Below, piece after piece: positions 46,229 to 57,839 of a stretch of DNA of 64,000 bases (position 1 is its first letter; each line of letters starts with the position of its first letter). The DNA is from Canna indica (lineage: Eukaryota > Streptophyta > Magnoliopsida > Zingiberales > Cannaceae): NCBI GenBank assembly GCA_034359265.1, contig CP136890.1, positions 79,943,501-80,007,500 of the forward strand. Reading direction: 5' to 3'. Made by a program: the position numbers and the translations under genes. Under the pieces are notes generated by a model. It saw only the letters and a list, made by a program, of their open reading frames with translations. It had not been told where the DNA came from and ran no database searches.

Positions 46229-47749
46229 ATGTCTGGTCGTGGTTATCGACGCAGGAGAGCTTCGGAGTCTCCGATCGGTGAGACTCCAGCACTTACTCAT
46301 GCTGCTGATCCTCCTGTTGCTGATCCTCATGAGGATGATACTGCCAAAGCTAGTACATCCAGACGCAGGCGGCCACGCGGGCCGAACAGGTGGCAGCCTC
46401 CACCAGCCACAGAGTCACGTAGATTGATCAGCGTGATTGGGGAGCGGTAATATATCATGAATTATGAATCATTACAAATTCATTATATCATAATATAATA
46501 TTAAAATTTATTTTTGTTGTGCAGGTTCGAGCAAGAAGAAGTGCCGAGGAGCATTTCTTCTACTATTCGACGATACATGCACGGGGCATGGCCTACGTGG
46601 TCTCACGTGCCTAGCGAGCACGTCGACATGTTATGGCGCGAGTTTGAGGCACGTATTATTTATTTTTTTACATGCATGATGATATATTAAGAATTGGTAC
46701 TGATATTATTATTTTGCAGGCTCGCTATACATGGGCCGAGGACCAGAGGTCCTTCATTTACGCTGCCTGGGAGTCTATTTCCCGGGCAAGGTACAACGGG
46801 CAGCTGGGGCAGGCTCGGTCCCGAGCGATGGCCCGAGCTGGGACCACTAACATCGCGGAGACTCGGGGATACGGCCCCAGTTGGATTACTCCGGATATAT
46901 GGGACCAGCTCGTGGGGATATGGTCGACGGATCGATGGCAGGAGGTTTCTCAGAATGCGGCTAGAAATCGCATGTCGGGGGGAGCAGCGCGTCACACCGG
47001 CGGCTCTGTTGCATTTGCAGTGCACGCAAACCGTATGGTAAGTATATCGTTTAATTATATATTTTATTTGTTATTATGTGTACTAATTAATGTATTTGTT
47101 TTGTAAATGTAGACGACGGTGTCGGATGACGGGACTGTCCAGCGACCCTCCCCGATGGCGGTGTTTGAGCGGACTCACCGTCGAGCACATGGGACGGGGG
47201 AGTACATCCACAACCGCGATGCATACATTGTGGTAATTATATATTTGTTTAAATTATTCATTATATATTTATAATTTAAGTTTTATGATAAATATTAAAC
47301 AAAAAATCAAACTCGAGTAGGAGACGTACAGCCAGAGGGTGGTGCAGCGCGGGGGTACCCCCGAGGACTTTGACGCAGCATCGTGGGTCGAGGCCGCAGG
47401 TGGCTGGGATCATGGCCGCGTATATGGCTTCGCAGATAGTGGTCATGCGCGAGCCGTGCTAGGGCCACTTGGGGCACCGACCCCTCCGGTCGCTGGTGAG
47501 CGGCCGTCCACCTCTAGATCCAGTTATGATCATAGTAGCAGAATAAGGACTCTAGAGGAGACGGTCGCGCGTCAGAGTCAGATGATGGAGGAGATGCATG
47601 CTATGCTACGCAACATGTCAGGTCATCCCGCAGCAGGCATCTCTTCGGCATCATCTAATCCATCGTCCTCGAGTCAGTCCACGCCGGTGTACACTCAAGC
47701 ACTCCAGACCCCGCCATATGATCCAGACCATCCTCCATCGTCATCGTGA
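46229..47749 (+). CDS. TNPA-like / Transposase_24-type protein of CACTA E, five exons, intact
   Basis: Exons 46229-46446, 46525-46648, 46720-47037, 47113-47232 and 47321-47749 sum to 1209 nt, 402 residues and a stop, with no disruption. The start MSGRGYRRRRASESP and RRRRPRGPNRW are basic. The core has MHGAWPTWSHVPSEHVDML, TPDIWDQLVGIWSTDRWQEV and ARHTGGSVAFAVH. Exon 5 has GGTPEDFDAASWVEAAGGW, a short coiled coil and Ser/Pro tail, with a heptad shorter by one repeat than in A. Splice sites are GT-AG except intron 2, which has a GC donor (GAG|GCACGT). The role assumed from family is binding of subterminal repeats; in a transposase-less element it could only act with a transposase supplied elsewhere, or as a competitor. 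Confidence 0.85.
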
Positions 47750-48429
47750 GATTTTTTGTTTGGATATTGAACTTGTTACTAAGATATTGAACTTGTTTAA
47801 CTTATTTTGTTTGGATATTGATACTTCAATTTTGCATTTGAATTGTTTTTATACTATCGTGGATAATTATCAATATAAATATAATTGTTTTGATGTATAT
47901 CTTGGTGTGTTTGTGATGTGTGAATGAATGTGTGTATGAGGGTATGGGTGTGTGAGTTATGTATCAGATAAATGTATCAATGTATCAATGGAAATTAGGA
48001 ATTTGAAATTTTGCTGGTTGCAGGTATAGGTCATCAGCAACGGCTTTCCCACGGCCGTCCGTGGGAAAGCCGTTGCTAAAAGTGTATCGACAGCCGTTGC
48101 TGATGACCTACAGCAACGGCTTAGCGACGGGGTTTTACTAACGGCGTTGCTACGGACTCGAGGCCGTTGCTATTAACGTTATCAGCAACGGCTCCGGGTC
48201 CGTGGTAAAACCGTTGCGGATAATATTTTTAGCAACGGCCCGAGCGGCCGTTGCTGATAATGTTTTGAGCGACGGCCCGAGCGGCCGTTGCTGATCCGTT
48301 GCTAAGTCATCAGCAACGCGACTTTCTGTCACGGCTCTATTGCAACGGCTCGGCCGTTGCTGATGCTCTTCAGCAACGGCTCAGCAACGGCATCAGCCGT
48401 TGCTGATGCCCATTATTCTAGTAGTGGAA

Positions 48430-49150
48430 GTGAGTGAAAAGGATAATTTTATTGAAGATGTAGCGGGTTACAAGAGTCTCATAGGAAAGTTACTTTACAT
48501 TACAGTAACCAGACCAGACATCGCATATTGTGTTTACAACCTCAGTCAATTTGTACAAAGCCCAAAACAATCTCACTATCAAGCTGCCTTAAGAATAGTG
48601 AAATATCTAATGAATGAGCCAGGGGCTGGGTTTATTTTATCCAGCCAAGACAACATCAATAGTCACTGGATACTACGATGCTGACTGGGGCAGCTGTAGC
48701 ATGTCCAGGAAGTCAGTATCGGGTTATCTGATTAAGTTCGGGTCATCTCTGATTAATTGGAAGTGTAAGAAGCAAAGCACAGTGAGCAGATCCAGTGCAG
48801 AGAGTGAATTGAGAGCTATGTCTGGTGCTACAGCTGAGTTGGTGTGGATAGTGAACTTGTTGACTGATTTGAGTGAGAAATGTGAAATCTCAATCATCTT
48901 GTACAGTGACAATCAAAGTGCCTTACACATCACTACGAATCTTATATTTCATGAATGAACAAAATATTTAGAGGTAGATTGCTACTTTGTTAGAGAGAAA
49001 TATCAAATGGAGTTTGTGAAACCAGTTTACATATCAGGAAAGAGTCAACTAGTAGACATCTTGACAAAAGCCTTACTATCTCAGCAACACTATCAATTAC
49101 TTGCCAAGTTAGGACTGGAGAATATTTTCTCCAGCCCCAACTTGCAGGGG
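48430..49150 (+). pseudogene. Copia RT end and RNase H, polypurine tract
   Basis: It resumes the copia frame after CACTA E: GYKSLIGKLLYITVTRPDIAY, then a shift near 48630, YDADWGSC (RNase H first Asp), KKQSTVSRSSAESELRAM and YSDNQSALHI. A TGA at 48956 precedes the expected RTKHIEVD-like motif (now TKYLEVD). The polypurine tract CAGGGGG lies directly before the 3' LTR. Confidence 0.88.
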
Positions 49151-49153
49151 GTG

Positions 49154-49451
49154 TATTGCGCATAGTCGAGAAGCAAGAGTTTGAGTTGCAGAGATGAGGA
49201 ACTGCTGCAGAAGAGGAAAGGCTTTAGTTAGACTTAAATAACTTTATGTAATAAGTGTAATTACTGTATTGCAGTTGTGAGTAATATGACCTGTAATGTA
49301 ATGCAGGTGCAAATAAGTCTTTTCATTTTTGTAATTTCAAAGCTAGCTTAAATAGCTGTGACTGTGTAAAAGAACAGTATTCTTTTTTACTTTGAATAAC
49401 ATCGAGAAACTATTCTTCTTCACTTTTTCTGTTCCCTTACATATCGTATCA
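49154..49451 (+). repeat. 3' LTR of the copia element (298 bp)
   Basis: It starts TATTGCGCATAGTCG after the polypurine tract and ends ATATCGTATCA, followed by GACTT. It is the uninterrupted version of the 5' LTR. Confidence 0.92.
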
Positions 49452-49456
49452 GACTT

Positions 49457-50459
49457 GTTTGTTGGTGCTTGTCTTATAGCTAAATTAACATGCATGAACT
49501 ATATATTATGATATAGAATTAATCATGCACAGGTTGGTGGAAAATGAAAGACATAAAAGCTGGTGGCAGCTAGCAAGAAACACCATCATTAGGATTGGAA
49601 ATGCTAATTTAATTAAAGTTGTATACAAAAACTATTGAGAATTATAGGAGTAATAAATCCTAACTATCATTTGTTTAATTCCATATTATTTAATGAATCC
49701 TATGTTGAGTTTAAGAACATTCTATATGCTGAGCTAGATTATGTTTGATTAATCAACAATCAAAATGAGAGATCTGCTTAATGTGGAGTCTATCTATTGA
49801 TTGCTAGGATGGTAATTTGATCATTTATATACTTGAAAAAAAATTATCCACACACTCATAAGGAGTGAGGCCCTACAAAGAAAAATTAAATACAATGCTT
49901 ACTTATTGGATTAAGTATAATATTGCAACTGCTAACTAAACTAACTCACCCTCTCATATGCATCTATCCTTGAAGTAATGAGCAACATCATCAATTGCAC
50001 CACCAAATCGAGGATTAATTGTAAGCCACCCTAATTTTCAAAATTAATGTACTCTTTGTTGATATAGTTTTACTTATTTCTTCTATGTATCTTTTCAAGA
50101 AAATCTTACCTTAAGGAATACAAAAAAAATAATGGTCAGAATTACCTGATAAAAGACATGAAACTAAATTCTTTCCAGCTCTTGCTGTAATTATACTATA
50201 ATGAGCACCAGAAACACATGCAAGGACCATGATCCGCACATAGCACAATACACATCTGATGACACAGAAAGTAATAGTGATTGCAGAATCAAGATATATA
50301 GACACAGAAGTAACTAATTTCATGCAAGATATACATGTTGCTGCTTGAACAAAAGCAACTAATAAAAATAGAAGTATGAAATATATCATAATCATGAAAA
50401 AGAATTCAGCAGATAAAATTGTCGCAAACCTCGATAAATTTGGTGCAACAATTATTGGA
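49457..50459. other. AT-rich intergenic sequence, nothing recognised
   Basis: No TIR, LTR or conserved protein was seen. The minus-strand ORF at 50111-50395 is hydrophobic and cysteine-rich but matches no family I know. Confidence 0.5.
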
Positions 50460-50900
50460 TGTTAATAAAGACTTTATTGTAATAAGTCATTAGTTTACTT
50501 TTATGCATTTACATTTGCACCCCTTTTCTAGAATACTCCTTTTCTATTTTGTAGTTGGCGTTACTTACTTTTTGTTGCTGATAAGTAAGGTGTTAAGTGA
50601 AATAGCATACACTATGGTCTCGTTTAGTTGACATGGGAAGTAGCTTTTTGCAGAAGTTATAATTCTCATGAGTTAACTTCCCACATGTATTTTTCGAGAA
50701 GTATCTAAAAAGTGTTTGGTTTACAAGAAGTTAATTTATAGAAAATATAACTTCTCACCTACAACATATTTGGTTGACATGGGTATTTTCCAGGATATAC
50801 ATTTCAAATGACCAATATATCATTCTCTTTATAAATTAATATTTTTAATTTATATGTATTAATATAAATGGAAAAAATAAATTTTATTTATAAATTTATA

Positions 50901-50939
<39 letters not shown>

Positions 50940-51477
50940 ATATAATATAATATAATTTTTCATGTATAATTAATATAATATATACTTTATTACATAGGGA
51001 AAAAATAATTATTATTTGTAGTTAATATGAAAAAATTACATATTTTGCTAAAAATAAAATAAAATAAAATAAAATAGGTAAAGAATTCAAGGATTATCTA
51101 TTCTCATAATGTTGACCACATAAATTATAAATTATGCATTAAATGCAAATGTGAGGCTAAAATTGACTTTTTTTTCAAGTATAAATGCATGAAGTGCAAC
51201 TTACTTAGGTAATTTACTTCTTGGGTTTTGCAGGAAGTTACACTTATTGAGAAAATTGTACTTTCTACAAAATGCAAGAAGTGTGTCAACCAAACAATGA
51301 CTATTTTGATTACTTCCTAGAAGTTGTGTCAACCAAACGAGTCCTATATATTGTAACGGTGTATGCAGATGTATGGTTGGTCTTATGATTTTTGATAGCT
51401 TTAATACATTAAGAGTTTTTATGTGCCTGAATGTGTGAGATCCCCTTCAACTGATCTGCGTTTCTGTAACTTCAACA
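50460..51477 (+). repeat. Probable 5' LTR of a second copia, carrying a MITE
   Basis: TGTTAATAAAGAC (50460) to CTTCAACA (51477), two bases before the PBS. Excluding the 729-bp MITE it is about 290 bp. The start is inferred because no 3' copy remains. Confidence 0.6.
50616..51344. mobile_element. TIR element/MITE (729 bp) in the second copia LTR
   Basis: The left end GGTCTCGTTTAGTTGACA mirrors the right end TGTCAACCAAACGAGTCC with few mismatches. TAT occurs on both sides (50613-50615 and 51345-51347). GTTTGGTTGAC-type ends and a 3-bp duplication suggest PIF/Harbinger or hAT-like MITEs; the superfamily is unsettled. Inside are (TA)n and TAAAA repeats (50905-50955, 51055-51076). Confidence 0.75.
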
Positions 51478-51479
51478 TT

Positions 51480-51491
51480 TGGTATCAGAGC
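51480..51491 (+). promoter_or_regulatory. Primer-binding site of the second copia
   Basis: TGGTATCAGAGC, the same initiator-tRNA type as the first copia. Confidence 0.85.
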
Positions 51492-51514
51492 ATCAGCATC
51501 GCCGGATCAACATA

Positions 51515-54000
51515 ATGGCGAATCTGAGCGCATCTTCAGGAATGCTAGGGATCCCCATTTTTTCGGGCTCAAGCTTTGAGCTGTGGTCTTCGTAGATGGA
51601 AAATTATTTCATCTCACAGGAGTTGTGGGATCTGGTCGAAGACGAATATGGTCCAGAAGGACTCCTCTGAATCTCTTGAAGGAGTACAAGAAGAGGAATG
51701 TGAAAGCGATGTTCTGCATCCAACAAGGTCTCTCCAAAGAAATTGCGACGAGATTGGGTCGAGTGTCATCTGCTAAGGTGGCTTGGCATATTCTCAAAGA
51801 GAGATTTCAGGGTACGTCTCGGATCATTGAGGTAAAGCTTCAAACCTTGAGACGCACTTTAATTGGCGAGTTTTTTGATGAGTGGTGACGAAGATCTGGA
51901 GGTGTTTGTAAATAAAGTGATCGATCTGGCCAATCAGATCCCTAATTACAGTGAAGATCGAGATTGAAGAAGTGAAGATTGTTGAAAAGGTGTTGAGGAG
52001 TTTGCCTAAGAAGTATGATCATGTTGTAACTGCTGAGCAGCATGATCTGAAGCGCATGTCGAGTGAAGAGTTGCTGGGAACTCTACTTTCTCATGCTAAC
52101 CGGATGAAGAGATTTGAGCAGAAGGATGATGAGGGAGTAGATTTTTACATGAGATCTGGGAATAAATTTGGTGGAAGAAGAGTCTCTGGAAAAAATCAGA
52201 AGGATCTTCTTCTCGATCACAGGACTCAAAATTTGGAAGTGAAATTAGAGAATCAACTGGTAGTGAACATGTTAATAAAGGGTAAAAGAAAATGCAATGT
52301 TTCTATTGTAGAAAGTTTGGACACATTGAGAGGTTTTGTCGATTGAAACAGAAGCATCAAGGTGAGAGATTTGCTAATTTTGTTGGTGAAGAAAAAAAAG
52401 AAGAGGAATCTGAGGAGGTACTCTAGTTGGTCAAGCTGCAGGATGCAAACCAGGCCTCCTAGTACCTTTGTTCGGGTTGCATCCATCACATGATTGCAGA
52501 TCAAACTTAGTTCATTCATTTGAATGAATCTCACACAATCAGAGTGAAATTGGGTGTTAGTTCAGTTAGAATGTCAAAAGGACTAGGTAAGATTGATGAC
52601 TGCAAGTGGTGAAGTTGACATCAAAAAAGTTATATATGTTCCTGACCTTGAATCAAGTCTACTTAGCATTGGACAACTATTCCGGGATGGGTACAAGGCT
52701 CATTTTGAAGGCAATCATTGTGAGGTATTTTCAAATACTGAAATTGATAACTAGTTGTTTAGAGTGACCATGACATCAAACAATTTGTTCTATCTCAAAA
52801 ATTTAGAGTTGGCTTTCATTACTACACACAATTCTAAATTTAACTCGTGGCATGAGAGATGTGGTCATCTAAATAATCAACATGTGAATGTTATGTTATC
52901 AAAAATCTTCTTAATAGATTGCCTAGTTTGGTATGTACAACATTTGAATGTTATGTTATCAAAATTTTTTATTAATGATGCAGAAGTTTGTGAAACTTGC
53001 ATAATCGGGAAGCAAGCTAGAATACCTTTCCTAAGGTAGCTGCTAATAGAGCTGAGCAACCACTTGAACTTGTTCATGTTGACTTGTGTGGACCTATGGA
53101 GGTTGTTTCCCACTCAGGAGATAGATATTTTGTTGTGTTTGTAGATGATTACAGCAGGTACATTTGGACCTACTTCTTGAAAGAGAAATTAGAAGCTTTT
53201 CAAGTTTTCAAACAATTTAAGAGGATGTCTGAATTAGAAACCTAGAAGAAACTGATTACCCTTTGAACTGATCGTGGTGGAGAGTTTCTCTCTAAGATGT
53301 TTACTGATATTTGTCTTGAATCAGGAATAAAAAGGCAGTTGACTGCTAGTTTTACTCCAACAGAATGGAGTAGCAGAGTGCAAGAACAGGAGTCTAGTTG
53401 AAATGACTAGATGTTTACTTAGAAGAAGTCACCTTCTCAAGGAGTTCTGGGCTGAAGGAATTAATACTGCCACATACATTCTTAATAGATGTTGTACCAA
53501 AGCTATAGTGACAAAACACCTGATGAAGCTTGGTTTGGTAAAAGACCTCATGTTAGTCAACTTCGAGTCTTTGGGTGCCTAGCTTACTATCATGTACCAC
53601 ACCAAAACATGAGGAAACTTGATGAGAAGAGTAAGATGCACATATTTGTTGGCTATAGCAAGGAAACTAAAGGGTACAGGCTGATGGACCCTATGACCAA
53701 AAAATTAACTGCGAGTAGAGATGTTATATTTGATGAGTCAAGTTTTGGAGTCAAAAAACAAATGAGAATGAGTTTGAATTGGGTTCTAGCAGTGGTAGTT
53801 TTCAACCACAAAGTACTAGTTGTTTAAATGATTCAGGAGTTTCAGATGAAGAAGGTAGTATATATTTTGATACATCTAAAAATAGGGAAAATGTTCAACA
53901 AAATAACACTGTCTATGAGGATTCAGCACCACCTCGTAGAGGGTATAGAAGTCTAGAAGAATTGATGGAGGAAATCACTCTAGATGAACACCAATGCTCA
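51515..54000 (+). pseudogene. Second copia: gag, protease region and integrase, 3' part missing
   Basis: It starts MANLSASSGMLGIPIFSGS, shifts, then NLLKEYKKRNVKAMFCIQQG...TSRIIEVKLQTLRR (gag), KVLRSLPKKYDHVV and the zinc knuckle CFYCRKFGHIERFC (near 52293). The protease region is decayed (VASITx-type, with a stop). VIYVPDLESSLLSIGQL and WHERCGHLNNQHV (GAG-pre-integrase) follow, then HVDLCGPMEVVSHSGDRYF, TDRGGEF and a broken PxQNG...ERK segment, then DEAWFGKRPHVSQLRVFGC. RT is absent; homology ends near 54000 where a reverse copia LTR begins. A 25-bp stretch around GAATGTTATGTTATCAAAA is duplicated at 52886 and 52946. Confidence 0.85.
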
Positions 54001-54017
54001 ACCACACACACAAGCTC

Positions 54018-54085
54018 AGCAATCTCAAATCTCACACTCAGGTGGAAAAGCAATCTCAGATCTCACACTCAGGTGGAAAAACAAA
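54018..54085. repeat. 31-bp tandem duplication
   Basis: CAATCTCA(A/G)ATCTCACACTCAGG + TGGAAAA occurs 2.2 times at the copia/copia junction. Confidence 0.85.
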
Positions 54086-54089
54086 TGAA

Positions 54090-54858
54090 GAAGAAATATT
54101 TCATATAACAGAATCAAAACGCTACAAAAATAGAAGCGGAGTAAGAGTATTTATACTATGTATCATCCACGTGTTAAGCTATGAGAAAACCAAATTGTGT
54201 GTTGATCAATATGGGACTAAAGTAAACTATATCATGAACAAATAGCAAACTTATTACAGAAAAGCATTGCAGTGTTTCAATGTCTTCATTAGCACCAATA
54301 CTCCCCCTTAATGAAGACTCTTCCCAAATTTGTCATAAGGAAGGGCCTAAGTAAAAATATCAGCAATTTGTTCTTCACTTCTATAGAATTCTAGCTTCAC
54401 AATCTTGTCACGAACCAAGTCTCTAAGGATGTGATGCTTTATATCTATGTGTCTAGTTCGGGAGTGGTGAATTGGATTATTTGACATCAGAATTGCTGAT
54501 ATGTTATCACAATGAAGTATGATTGCCTCTTCATTAAGTATCCTGAAATCACCAAGTATTCTCTTGAGCCACGTAGCTTGACATCTAGCAGCTGCAGTTG
54601 CTACATATTCAGCCTCGGCTGAAGAGAGAGCTGTTGTGGACTGCTTCTTAGAACACCAACACACTGAGCTATTGCTTATCGTGAACAAGTAACCAGAGGT
54701 GATCTTCCGGTCTTCCACTGACCCGGCCCAGTCACTATATGAGAAACCAGTAAAATTAGGATGACCTATTTTTGAGAAGACCAGACCATATTCTAAGGTG
54801 CCTTTCAAATACCTGACTACACGTTTTGCAGCTATAATATGAGCATTATAGAACTCAT
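54090..54858 (-). pseudogene. Third copia fragment (RNase H and 3' LTR), reverse strand
   Basis: The minus-strand frame 54808-54347 (153 residues) has VVRYLKGTL upstream, GFSYSDWAGSVEDRKITSGY, CSKKQSTTALSSAEAEYVA, LHCDNISAI and HSRTRHIDIKHHILRD, the complete copia RNase H set with D, E and D. It ends EEQIADIFT with no stop or shift over that length. The polypurine tract AAGGGGGAG is at 54301-54310, then an LTR start TATTGGTGC running to about 54090. The 5' side is cut by the SIRE LTR at 54859. Confidence 0.85.
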
Positions 54859-56210
54859 TGTTGAGTGAAATCCCACACTAGAAGGAAGGGTTGAATAGTG
54901 TTGGGTTACTTTACCAATTTACTTCAATTTCTTTTTTACTCAATTCCAACTTCAATCAAATGTAAGTGCAACTAAATGATGTTCGTTAGCGAGTATGCAA
55001 TACAAGTATAGGCAAACACACAAGGCAATGCAAACACACGAAAGTATAGTGGTTCGGCCAACCGCCTACTCTACTACCTTGGCTCCACACCAAGGATTTC
55101 TAACCAAATTCTTTATAGATTTTGTGTTTCCCTTTGAATACAACCGAGAACTCGATTCTCAACCCTTTGAGAACTCCTCAAACCTATTCACCTAGGCAAA
55201 ACACAATTCTACAAAGTAAACCCTAAGTGTTTACACTAGCACACCAAGCAAGCTAATAAATGAAAACAAGTTCAAATAACAATTAAAATTATAATGAAAA
55301 GAGCTAAAGAATAAACCAAGACTAAGTGCTATTTTCCAAGCCTTCAATGCCTCCAACTAACCAAGACGTTGAGTTCGAATCGAAGCTGCAGTTTGAGGGA
55401 AGATGAGTGCTTGAGAAGTTGTTGATCAGAGAAGTGAGCGCAAGCCAATCAAGCTCTAGAAGGCACAAATCACTCTTTGAAATCTTATCTCAATTGTTAA
55501 GAGAGATTAATGAAGGTTGGTGAGGGGTATTTATAACCCCTCCACGTAACAGCTATTCAACGAGCATTTTTTCGCCCATTGGACGCCGACCGATCACTTG
55601 CCGGTTGATCGACAGATCGACCGCCCAGCGATCGTTGGCATTCTGCCCTTCTGCCGCTCTGTTCGGTTGATCGGATGGTTGACCGACTTGATCGCGTTTT
55701 ACCTCCTTTGCTATTCGATTGACCGATTGGTCGATCGAAGTGGACACTGCCAATTTTTGGCCTCGTTCAATCGACCGATCGGTCGACCGAAGTAGCCACT
55801 GCCAATTTTTGGCATTGTTCGGTTGACCGACCGGTTGACCGAAATGGCTACTGCCATTTTTCTGCCTTGTTCGGCCGACTGATCGATCGACCGAACTTGG
55901 GCTGAGGCTGATTTTTTCATTTTCTTTGTGACATGCTTTTTCATGGGTTTTGTTACCAAGTTTTAACTTGGATAACTTTACAAATATGTTTGGGATGAGA
56001 TCCTAGGGATATATTATAATGTATCTACTTAACCTACATCCGAGCCTTTCTTCACGATCTTTTCTTTCGTATCTCCGAGCGAAGTTCGCCGAAGTTCGCG
56101 TGCTTATCGCGACCGCAACCTGAACTCAAAACTTAACACATATATTAAATACTTGTTTGTTATCATAAAAATGAAGATCGAAGCCTAAGGAGGGAACCCT
56201 TAAGCCAACA
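54859..56210 (-). mobile_element. SIRE-type copia 3' LTR, reverse strand
   Basis: On the minus strand AAAAGGGGGAGAT (polypurine tract) precedes TGTTGGCTTAAGGG at 56210. ATGATAACAAAC follows, then clustered CGGTCGACCGA motifs (55890-55600), a TATTTATAACCCC-like stretch and ACACTATTCAACCC near 54885. About 120 bp of internal sequence lies upstream (56211-56329). It probably inserted into the copia fragment at 54858. The lower boundary (TTTCACTCAACA) is inferred. Confidence 0.7.
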
Positions 56211-56329
56211 ATCTCCCCCTTTTATGATGAAGACAAACACAACATGGAATTTAAAGAAAACATTAAGTATTATTTGTGAGTTTGAGTTAAGGCATACACA
56301 ACTTAACACATGCTCCCCCTATCAATGTG

Positions 56330-57100
56330 TAGGGGTGGCAATTGGAACTGGTTAACCGTGGTTAACCGGTTAACCAAACCGCAAAATTCAGTTTCGGATA
56401 GTGATTTTGCAGTTCGGTTTCGGTTTCGATTAGTGAAACTCAAAAACTGATTTAAAATGGTTCGGTTTTGATACTAGGTCGCGGATAACCGGTAACCGAA
56501 ACCGGTTATAAGTTCCGATTTTGGTTAGCGATTATCTACGGTTAACCGGTACTTGAAACCGTTAAAAGATAAAATATTAGATTATAACCCGAAACCCATT
56601 ACCATTTACCCACTTACCCGTTTACCCTTTATATATAAATATAACCTAATTTCTAACCCTAAGTCTCCACTCCCCACTCAGCGCCGACTACCCACAGCCC
56701 TATTCCCACTCGGCATCTCATCTCCTCACCCGGGGGCCGTGACTTCCAGTTCGGCAGTCCCTGATCCCAGTCCAACAGTCCTCAGTCGTAGTCCGACAAG
56801 GAGTACATCGGTTTTAATTTATTAAGGTACGTAGTCCTCAGGCCCCAGTCCATTCAATCTCAGTCTTCAGTCCTCAGTCCCCGACCGACGACCCTAATCC
56901 ATCTCCAGATCTCCCCCATGCGGTGCCGACTCCCCAGTCCATCTCCTCGGACCCTGCGATTTCATTTGCTATGGTCCCTTGCTGCCCCCATCCTTCCTCT
57001 AGCCCCTGCTAAAGCCTCGAATACATCAGAATGCACTCAAGTAAGATGTATTAATCTTTTGATTATGATGATCCTTGATGTTTGGTGTATTTGTTAGTGT
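56330..57100 (+). mobile_element. hAT-like left terminus and leader
   Basis: TAGGGGTGGCAATTGG is a classic hAT end, followed by GGTTAACCGGTTAACC palindromes (56350-56390 and 56535-56550), then TATATAAATATAACC (56630) and a C-rich leader with a short ORF (56553-56825). No right terminus with GCCACCCCTA was found, so the element is truncated or its 3' end has been replaced by the gypsy LTR. Confidence 0.55.
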
Positions 57101-57839
57101 TTGATGCTTTATGTTCTACGTTAGGTAAAGAATGCTGAGAGCAATAAAAGCCAACAACACAATAGTACAATACTGTTGACCCTACGTGATTGGAGGTTGG
57201 TATGTGGTGATATGTTTATGATCTGTTTATGATCTATCTAAAAATTCTTTATCTAGTATATATTGTAGAAATAGTTTAATTAGTTATTTTTTTAGTAATT
57301 TTCAGTTTAATGATCTAGTGGTATTTTTTCAGAAATAGTTTTCAGTATTTTTTTCTGTAATTTTCAGTCTAAAAATTCTTTATCTAATATATATTGTTGA
57401 AATAGTTTAATTAGGTCAGTATGTGGTGATATGTTTATGATATGTTTATGATCAATCTAAATGTGATGCATCCAAGTTCTTTCAGATTACCTTGATGCAT
57501 GTAAATGTACTTAAAGTCATCTCCAAAAGATCAAGGAACCTTTAGGTTAAGTGAATCAGAGCTTATACTAAACATTTTACATATTCTTTCTATGTATGCT
57601 TTAGGTTAATGGTTGAGAGCGCGGCTGAGTGGGAGCTTATATTAAGGATTTTACATATTTCTTTTGTAAACTTAATAATTGCTCTGTTTCAATGAGTTAC
57701 CTCTTGATTCTGTGATTGTAATCATTCATTTCTTTTCCAGATTGATGACATGTTTATTTTCCATCTTTTGATGCTTATTTTCATGCTAAATTCGAATTAA
57801 ATGTTTCCTAAATTGTGTTTATTATTTTCTTTAACTTTT
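57101..57839. other. Unassigned AT-rich sequence
   Basis: Contains two copies of a stretch with TTCTTTATCTAxTATATATT + GTxGAAATAGTTTAATTAG (57247 and 57368) and GGTATGTGGTGATATGTTTATGATCxG-type repeats. It belongs either to the hAT or to the gypsy LTR. No gene. Confidence 0.4.

Larger units (their letters stand above)
44350..48426 (+). mobile_element. CACTA element E, same family as A, complete ends
   Basis: The left end is CACTACTACAAACTTGG and the right end ATTATTCTAGTAGTG. GAA is duplicated (44347-44349 and 48427-48429) within the copia coding sequence. Dense CAGCAACGGCT repeats fill 44371-44650 and 48027-48410. It is closely similar to A in the opposite orientation but lacks about 3.1 kb of the transposase gene, while the TNPA-like gene is intact. 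It is the only A-family copy here with both termini, so it defines the true ends. Confidence 0.95.
36297..49451 (+). mobile_element. Ty1/copia retrotransposon with three nested insertions
   Basis: Two LTRs (36297-37145 and 49154-49451), GACTT on both sides (36292-36296 and 49452-49456), a PBS and the gag-PR-INT-RT-RNaseH order identify a complete copia insertion. Removing the hAT (551 bp with duplication), CACTA F (3347 bp) and CACTA E (4080 bp) leaves 5177 bp, a normal copia length. By hand the LTRs differ at about 17 of 298 positions. Every coding region has stops or frameshifts. Confidence 0.92.

Noticed and set aside
44350..48426. Interpretation of E as a host gene cluster
   Set aside because: CACTA ends, GAA duplication and near identity with element A show it is a transposon.
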